DNA of 64,000 nt, from assembly GCA_021851735.1 (NCBI GenBank), contig JAJZCD010000002.1:1-64000 (forward strand), written 5' to 3'. Origin of the DNA: a bacterium (GTDB lineage Bacteria; Patescibacteriota; Saccharimonadia; Saccharimonadales; UBA4665). The notes beneath the pieces are model-generated. The model saw nothing but the letters and a program-made list of their open reading frames with translations, ran no database searches and was not told the DNA's origin. This document shows positions 59,129-64,000 of the stretch, one piece after another. Position 1 is the stretch's first letter. Each line of letters begins with the position of its first letter. The translations under genes were made by a program, and so were the position numbers.

Positions 59129-60184
59129 CTACTGATCCTCATTTATGAGCTTATACTCGTAGTCGGCAAGTTTTTTGATCAGGTCATCAATGTCGCCATT
59201 GAGTGCACCGGGGATGTTACTACGTGAATAGCCGATGCGGTGATCTGTAATGCGGTCTTGCGGAAAGTTGTATGTGCGAACCTTTTCGCTGCGGTCGCCA
59301 CTACCAATAAGCGCCTTACGCGCTGTGCTAAGTTTCTTTTGCTCTTCCTCGATTTTTATTTGTAACAAACGTGAGCGTAAGACGCCTAATGCTTTTGCTT
59401 TGTTCTTAATTTGTGACTTTTCGTCCTGTTGAGTGACGACAATGCCTGTCGGTAAGTGGGTAATACGTACTGCGGAATCAGTAGTGTTGACGCTTTGGCC
59501 ACCGTGGCCGCTGCTACGATAGACGTCAATGCGGAGGTCATTATCCTTAATGTCTATGTCAGTTTCTTCGGCTTCAGGGAGTACACTGACAGTGACAGTT
59601 GATGTGTGGATGCGCCCCTGGCTCTCGGTGGTTGGTATGCGCTGTACTCGGTGCACACCGGCTTCAAATTTCAGTTGTTTGTAGATGTCATTGCCACTTA
59701 CCGCAAAAATGATTTCTTTGAAACCGCCAACATCACTAGGAGTTTCAGATAATAGTTCTATTTTGTAACTGTGGTGTTCTACCCAACGGCTATACATACG
59801 GTATAGATCGGCCGCGAACAAGCTAGCCTCGTCGCCACCCGCTGCAGCACGGATTTCAACGATCACATTTTTTTCATCATTTGGATCTTTTGGCGTCAGC
59901 GCTTCAGCTAGGGACGCGTCATTGTCAGCAATTTTGGCTTCAAGATCAGCTATCTCAATTTGAGCTAGTTCTGCCAGCTCATCGTTGCCGTTGGCTAGCT
60001 CGGTTGCTTGGCGGTGTTTTTCAGTTAGTTGGTTTTTAGCATCGAACAGCTGCACTACATGTTCTAGCCATGTACGACGCTTCGCAAGTTTAGGGAATGT
60101 GGGATCGCTATAAATGCTTGGATCACGCAGACGTGTCTCCACGTCAGCGAACTCTGTACGAATGTTTCGTTCTTGTGCTTCCAT
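59129..60184 (-). CDS. prfA: peptide chain release factor 1
   Basis: Ends translation at UAA and UAG. Start ATG 60184 with GGAG 6 nt upstream; an in-frame extension to 60241 is less likely. 351 residues. GGQ motif in SSGHGGQSVN; the codon-recognition tripeptide region reads RIPTTESQGRIH, i.e. PTT (RF1 has PxT). UGA-ending genes in the window imply that RF2 is encoded elsewhere. Confidence 0.95.
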   Translation of the reverse strand: MEAQERNIRTEFADVETRLRDPSIYSDPTFPKLAKRRTWLEHVVQLFDAKNQLTEKHRQATELANGNDELAELAQIEIADLEAKIADNDASLAEALTPKDPNDEKNVIVEIRAAAGGDEASLFAADLYRMYSRWVEHHSYKIELLSETPSDVGGFKEIIFAVSGNDIYKQLKFEAGVHRVQRIPTTESQGRIHTSTVTVSVLPEAEETDIDIKDNDLRIDVYRSSGHGGQSVNTTDSAVRITHLPTGIVVTQQDEKSQIKNKAKALGVLRSRLLQIKIEEEQKKLSTARKALIGSGDRSEKVRTYNFPQDRITDHRIGYSRSNIPGALNGDIDDLIKKLADYEYKLINEDQ

Positions 60185-60342
60185 AGCGGCTCCTAGAGTG
60201 TAACTTGTAACATAGGATGTTGTCACCTTATGGCCTGTCACGTTTTGGGCTTGCAGAGGGCATACCGCATATTACTGTTTTGCCGCGAACAAGCCTATGG
60301 CGAGTGAAATCCTGTTTTATTATGTAGTGCGCAGGATTGATG

Positions 60343-60684
60343 CTACTCAGTATCCTTGGTTTGGTCGGCCTTTGCTGCTTTTGCAGCGGCGCGAGCCTTT
60401 TGCTTTTTTGCGGAAGCGATGCGTGCTTCTTTTGCTGCTTTTGCAGCTTCAGAGCGGGCTTTGAACTTGTCGACACGACCTTCGATGTCGAGCACACGCT
60501 CCTCGCCGGTATAGAAGGGGTGGCTGCTACCGGTGATGTGGACTGTTACTAGTGGATACTCGATACCATCAAGCACAATACTTTCCTTGGTAGCTACCGT
60601 TGATCGCGTTAGGTAAGTGACGCCATTATTGAGATCCTGAAAAACTACGGGACGATAGTTTTTAGGATGTAGATCTTTTTTCAT
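60343..60684 (-). CDS. rpmE2: 50S ribosomal protein L31 (type B-like) with basic tail
   Basis: 113 residues. N-terminal 75 residues match L31 type B (MKKDLHPKNYRPVVFQD, HPFYTGEERVLDIEGRVDKF) without the zinc cysteines of type A. The remaining 38 residues are an Ala/Lys-rich extension, probably helical and RNA-binding. Upstream of prfA on the same strand, 158 nt before it. Confidence 0.92.
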   Translation of the reverse strand: MKKDLHPKNYRPVVFQDLNNGVTYLTRSTVATKESIVLDGIEYPLVTVHITGSSHPFYTGEERVLDIEGRVDKFKARSEAAKAAKEARIASAKKQKARAAAKAAKADQTKDTE

Positions 60685-60859
60685 TAGGATTAGTTCCTCT
60701 TGCCCTTAAAAAACATTAATAGCTATGCGTGGTAGCCGGTTAGCGATGGGCGAAGCGCAGGCGGCATATCCCAAACAATTAAAGCTATTATATCACCCCT
60801 GTTAATATTAGGTCAATTCGAGTAACGAGGCAAAATACAATACGGAAAATGAGGATAAC

Positions 60860-60888
60860 TTGGATATTGATGTCACATCTGTTAAAAT
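60860..60888 (+). promoter_or_regulatory. rpsB-tsf promoter
   Basis: TTGGAT (60860-60865), 17-nt spacer, TAAAAT (60883-60888); start near 60895, about 105 nt before rpsB. Confidence 0.6.
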
Positions 60889-60909
60889 AACCTAGTCATT
60901 AACGAAGCA

Positions 60910-60965
60910 AGTTGGGCAGTGTCCTCCTAATGGTTGCTTGTGCAGAGCCCATTCGGTACCCAACT
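60910..60965 (+). promoter_or_regulatory. candidate rpsB leader structure
   Basis: AGTTGGG (60910-60916) and CCCAACT (60959-60965) close a 42-nt internal segment. It lies where an S2-binding autoregulatory leader would be in the rpsB mRNA; the structure is not a known match, only a position-based suggestion. Confidence 0.4.
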
Positions 60966-60999
60966 CGAAGAACAAGGATAAGAAAGGATATATATTTGT

Positions 61000-61725
61000 A
61001 TGTCTATGGAAGTAGATATTAAGCAACTGTTAGAGAGTGGCGCACACTTTGGTCATAAGACTAGTCGGTGGCATCCTAAAATGGCGCCATACATCCACAG
61101 TAAGCGTGGCGGTAGCCATATTATTGACCTGACTAAAACGGTTGAATGTTTGGAGACGGCATTACAATTTTTGCAGGATACTGCAGCTAAGGATCGACAG
61201 ATTTTATTTGTTGGCACAAAGCGTCAAGCGCAACCAATTGTAAAACAGCTAGCCGAAGATCTTAAGCAGCCATATGTTACCAATCGCTGGCTAGGTGGTA
61301 TGCTGACCAACTGGAACACCATTGGTACGCAAATAAAACGTTTGGTAGATATCGAAAACAAGATGAATAGCGGTGAGCTGGCCGCAAAATACAATAAGCT
61401 CGAAGTTCAGCGTTTTCAAGAGGAAATCAATAGCAAGAATGAGCTATATGGTGGTGTTAAGGAACTAAACGCAAAGCCTGGTGCAGTCGTAATATTTGAC
61501 GTAGTACATGATAGTAATGCCGTTAAGGAGGCTAAAAAACTTGGCCTACCAATTATTGGTATTGTCGATAGTAATGCTGATCCAAGTGGTATTGCATATC
61601 CTATTCCTATGAACGATGATGCTATAAAGGCGTTACAGTTGGTCGCAGACTACATGAAAGCTGCGGTGAGCTCTGGCGAGGCCAAAACGGCAAAGCACGT
61701 AGATAAGACTGAAGTTGAAGCGTAA
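61000..61725 (+). CDS. rpsB: 30S ribosomal protein S2
   Basis: 241 residues; core motifs LLESGAHFGHKTSRWHPKM, FVGTKRQAQPIV, TNRWLGGMLTN, DSNADPSGIAYPIPMND. A GGAT element precedes the ATG; the next ATG at 61006 is possible. Forms the rpsB-tsf pair, 90 nt apart. Confidence 0.96.
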   Translation: MSMEVDIKQLLESGAHFGHKTSRWHPKMAPYIHSKRGGSHIIDLTKTVECLETALQFLQDTAAKDRQILFVGTKRQAQPIVKQLAEDLKQPYVTNRWLGGMLTNWNTIGTQIKRLVDIENKMNSGELAAKYNKLEVQRFQEEINSKNELYGGVKELNAKPGAVVIFDVVHDSNAVKEAKKLGLPIIGIVDSNADPSGIAYPIPMNDDAIKALQLVADYMKAAVSSGEAKTAKHVDKTEVEA

Positions 61726-61815
61726 TTTCTTAACGTTTTGGCACTTTGACTGAGATGCTCATGGTAGCAATGCTCGGAGTTTTAAGAAGGAAAAATCTTG
61801 AAAGGAGATTGAAAA

Positions 61816-62412
61816 ATGGCAGTGTCAATTGAAGATGTAAAGCGTCTCAAGGACCTAACTGGTGTCGGGCTGACTGATGCTAAAACCGCACTAGAAGATG
61901 AAAATGGCGACTTTGATAAGGCGCTGGAGGCAATGCGCAAAAAAGGACTAACGAAGGCCGAAAAACGCGGAGAACGTGAAGCACGTCAGGGTGTCATTGG
62001 CACATACAATCATGATGGCCGCATTGGCGTTCTTGTGGAAGTAAACTGCGAAACGGATTTCGTAGCACGTAACGAAATTTTTACGACGTTAGTAAAGGAT
62101 CTAGCAATGCATATTGCTGCTTCGGCGCCTGAATACGTAAGCGTGGACGAGATCCCAGTGGACGTACGTGAGGCGAAGCGGCAAGAGCTGCTCGCAAGTG
62201 ATGCGCTTAAAGGCAAGCCCGCCGAAATGGCAAGCAAAATAGTTGACGGCCAGCTCAAGAAATATTTCGCAGAGCGTTGTTTACTTGAACAGCCATTTGT
62301 TAAAAATCCGGACATGGCCGTTGGCGTGTATGTTAGGGAGCATGGTGCTCGCTTGGGAGAAAATGTTTTAGTACGCCGCTTTAGTCGAATGGTTCTTGGC
62401 GAAATCGCTTAA
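61816..62412 (+). CDS. tsf: elongation factor Ts
   Basis: GDP-exchange factor for EF-Tu. 198 residues: UBA-like N-terminal domain (VKRLKDLTGVGLTDAKTALE), then VLVEVNCETDFVARNE. This is the short form with a single core unit. AAAGGAG is upstream. pyrH, often next, is absent. Confidence 0.95.
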   Translation: MAVSIEDVKRLKDLTGVGLTDAKTALEDENGDFDKALEAMRKKGLTKAEKRGEREARQGVIGTYNHDGRIGVLVEVNCETDFVARNEIFTTLVKDLAMHIAASAPEYVSVDEIPVDVREAKRQELLASDALKGKPAEMASKIVDGQLKKYFAERCLLEQPFVKNPDMAVGVYVREHGARLGENVLVRRFSRMVLGEIA

Positions 62413-62506
62413 ACAAGGCAGGCTGTTTCTTGTCGTAACCCCCTTTTGATATGGTGCAGGGGCGTTGTGACTGCTAGCCCGTAGTAATTGCATAAATATA
62501 AATCAC

Positions 62507-62535
62507 TTGCAAAAAAAGCAAATATGGTGTATATT
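62507..62535 (+). promoter_or_regulatory. promoter of the 37-codon microgene
   Basis: TTGCAA (62507-62512), 17-nt spacer, TATATT (62530-62535); start near 62542. Confidence 0.7.
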
Positions 62536-62573
62536 AGGGTTTAGGCTAACAAAACCAAAAGGGCACCAAGAAA

Positions 62574-62687
62574 ATGAGTAAGCAGTTAAAACCAATCAAA
62601 CTTGTAAAGCGTCCAGCAAGCGACAGACTGACTGATTTGACCACTGAACAGTTGGAACGCATCGGCGAACTAGCTCTCGAATGCTAA
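62574..62687 (+). CDS. 37-residue microprotein (novel)
   Basis: A complete small gene: ATG 62574 to TAA 62685-62687, product MSKQLKPIKLVKRPASDR followed by LTDLTTEQLERIGELALEC. The first half is basic, the second a probable amphipathic helix ending in Cys. It has its own promoter (62507-62535) and a strong terminator (62706-62740), with AAAAGGGC upstream of the start. No family recognised. It could be a small RNA instead, but the reading frame fills the transcript well. Confidence 0.6.
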   Translation: MSKQLKPIKLVKRPASDRLTDLTTEQLERIGELALEC

Positions 62688-62705
62688 CGTATTGCTGTGT
62701 GTCCA

Positions 62706-62740
62706 GGCCGCTTGGCGTACTATCTGCCAGGCGGTCTTTT
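62706..62740 (+). terminator. intrinsic terminator of the microgene
   Basis: GGCCGCTTGGC (62706-62716) pairs with GCCAGGCGGTC (62726-62736) with two G-U pairs, followed by TTTT. Confidence 0.85.
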
Positions 62741-62862
62741 GTACAGTGTAAGTGAAGCGTATCAATATTGTGATATGTGCTGTTGATTACGGCGGTAGGC
62801 TCGTTTATAGACGCTCTGGATATCTATCCCGTATAATATTATCGAAAGTAATAAGGAGTCCT

Positions 62863-63426
62863 ATGAATCCATCACAAGTTTTAGCGGAAGCCAAAAGTAA
62901 GTTCGAGGCTGCTGTAGTGCATTATGGTGAGCAGCTCAAGAGTCTGCGAACCGGTCGTGCTAATGCGGTTATGCTTGATGGTGTTATAGTTCAGGCTTAC
63001 GGGCAGGCGATGCCACTTAATCAAGTGGCAAGTGTTACTGCACCCGAAGCGCAGCTTATCCAGATACATCCATTTGATCCAAATAACTTGCAAGCTATTG
63101 TAAGTGCAATTCGTGACAATCCGACATTGGGATTTAACCCAAGCGATGACGGACGAATAGTGCGCGTCCCAGTGCCGCCACTGAATGAAGAGCGCCGTCG
63201 CGAAATTGTTAAGCAACTCGGAGGTAAGCAGGAAGACGCAATGATTGTGCTTCGTAACGTGCGTCGGGATAGTTTAGATGTTATCAACAAGGCTAAAAAG
63301 GACAAGGAAATTGGCGAAGACGACGCTAAGCGTCTGGAGGTTCAGGTTGTGGATGCTATGAAAGTCGCACAGGTAGAGATCGAAGCGGCGAGTAAGGCCA
63401 AAGAACAAGAGATAATGACCGTCTGA
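62863..63426 (+). CDS. frr: ribosome recycling factor
   Basis: Splits post-termination ribosomes with EF-G. Start ATG 62863 (MNPSQVLAEAKSKFEAAV), AAGGAG 4 nt upstream; a longer frame from 62752 has no site. 187 residues, including LRTGRANAVMLDG and PPLNEERRREIVKQL. TATAAT at 62832-62837 is a likely -10. Confidence 0.96.
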   Translation: MNPSQVLAEAKSKFEAAVVHYGEQLKSLRTGRANAVMLDGVIVQAYGQAMPLNQVASVTAPEAQLIQIHPFDPNNLQAIVSAIRDNPTLGFNPSDDGRIVRVPVPPLNEERRREIVKQLGGKQEDAMIVLRNVRRDSLDVINKAKKDKEIGEDDAKRLEVQVVDAMKVAQVEIEAASKAKEQEIMTV

Positions 63427-63760
63427 TGGGCGTGCAGAATTTAGGCTTTATACAAACCTAGGAATCAGGAGTCATATTGCAGCTACAAGCAAGTAGCTCA
63501 CCTTGCATATTTGTGTGCTTACTGATTCGTAGCGTCATGTGGAGGTATTACTTGTTGCTTGTTTCTGCTCTCGGGTAAAATGTTCTGTATCCTCTCTATC
63601 TATTTTTTTATGATCTGGTGTTGTTCTTTAGATGGTTTTTGCCTGCGGAGCGCTTGAGCGATGGATTTATTTAACGACTGGCAACGTGCGCGATGGAGGC
63701 CGCTACCTAGTGCTATAGCTATTCTTCTGTTTTCCGTGTATGACGCTCTATACTGTTCAT
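63427..63760. other. 334-nt non-coding interval
   Basis: No gene recognised. It ends with a TATACT (63749-63754) that probably starts the next gene. Confidence 0.5.
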
Positions 63761-64000
63761 ATGCATGAACCATTTGAAGTGATGCGGCAAGAAATTGATG
63801 CACGGATCACACAGTATTTTGCGTCATCGGAGGCACTTATGGGTGTGGAGGTGTCGCAGAACGGTACGTATGCACTACAGCTACTCGCTGAATTTACTAG
63901 TCGGCCCAGCAAGCGGCTGCGCGGTATGTTGGCTGTCATAGCATATGAGATGTTTGGCGGAGCAAACCATCTTGTGGCAATAGATTTGGCGTTGGCAATG
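63761..64000 (+). CDS. polyprenyl synthetase family protein (partial, N-terminus)
   Basis: The frame starts at ATG 63761 (MHEPFEVMRQEIDARITQ) and stays open to the window end. RPSKRLRGMLAVIAYEMFGG at about residues 48-67 matches the conserved early region (GKRLRP-like) of isoprenyl diphosphate synthases, which build C15-C55 prenyl chains for lipid carriers. The aspartate-rich motifs lie beyond the window. TATACT ends 6 nt before the ATG: leaderless. Confidence 0.75.
   Translation, partial: MHEPFEVMRQEIDARITQYFASSEALMGVEVSQNGTYALQLLAEFTSRPSKRLRGMLAVIAYEMFGGANHLVAIDLALAM

Noticed and set aside
63600-63803. Minus-strand 67-codon frame near the window end
   Set aside because: It overlaps the start of the polyprenyl synthetase and has no ribosome site or family match.

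Overview
The window looks like a chromosomal segment of a Candidatus Saccharibacteria (TM7, Patescibacteria/CPR) genome. Evidence: the 16S rRNA gene has T at the position equivalent to E. coli 912 (known TM7 signature), the 16S and 23S genes are unlinked, the 23S gene is about 3.6 kb with many helix expansions, protein genes are compact (RNR class II, short IF-2, short adenylate kinase), and UGA is used as an ordinary stop codon.

Layout. 0.1-2.7 kb: gyrA. 2.9-4.9 kb: a self-contained 16S rRNA unit with its own promoter, a long pre-16S processing stem and an intrinsic terminator. 5.1-8.2 kb: a convergent pair, a secreted sedolisin-type protease ending in Fn3 plus dockerin repeats, and a membrane-anchored cohesin-domain protein; this is the most exciting system in the window. 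8.4-13.5 kb, minus strand: a secreted/surface-protein cluster (169-aa, 198-aa, 698-aa and 104-aa products), galU, then tRNA-Ala and tRNA-Ile, which lie in inverted orientation between the separated rRNA genes. 13.7-18.2 kb: 23S plus 5S unit with its own promoter and terminator. 18.3-19.6 kb: small membrane protein, small basic KGG-type protein and a HExxH protein. 19.8-31.7 kb: mostly translation and replication genes (ROK kinase, S1, IF-2, tRNA-Ala(CGC), priA-def-fmt, S21, YqeY, adk, map). 31.8-34.6 kb: ftsA and ftsZ, followed by a striking array of six small hairpins. 35.1-43.0 kb: nrdR, nrdJ, a thioredoxin-like protein, and a T-box-controlled CYTH-ileS operon. 43.5-48.7 kb: a 1,734-residue secreted fibre/adhesin-like protein with an exact 551-bp internal duplication. 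48.9-50.8 kb: rplU, then mobile-element debris (IS200/IS605-type hairpins and an IS982-family insertion sequence whose transposase carries one in-frame UGA). 51.3-58.0 kb: parA, parB, lepB, LCP protein, a polytopic membrane protein and HtrA. 58.1-64.0 kb: rpmE2-prfA-prmC on the minus strand; rpsB-tsf, an isolated 37-codon microgene, frr and the start of a polyprenyl synthetase on the plus strand.

Regulation. Sigma-70-like promoters (TTGACx-17-TACAAT for both rRNA units) are readable in many places. Roughly a dozen protein genes have a -10 hexamer 5-10 nt before the start codon and no Shine-Dalgarno, indicating leaderless mRNAs. Others, especially in operons, have strong AAGGAG/GGAGG sites matching the CCTCC at the 16S 3' end. 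All calls are made by eye from sequence and recalled family knowledge; no database search was run.
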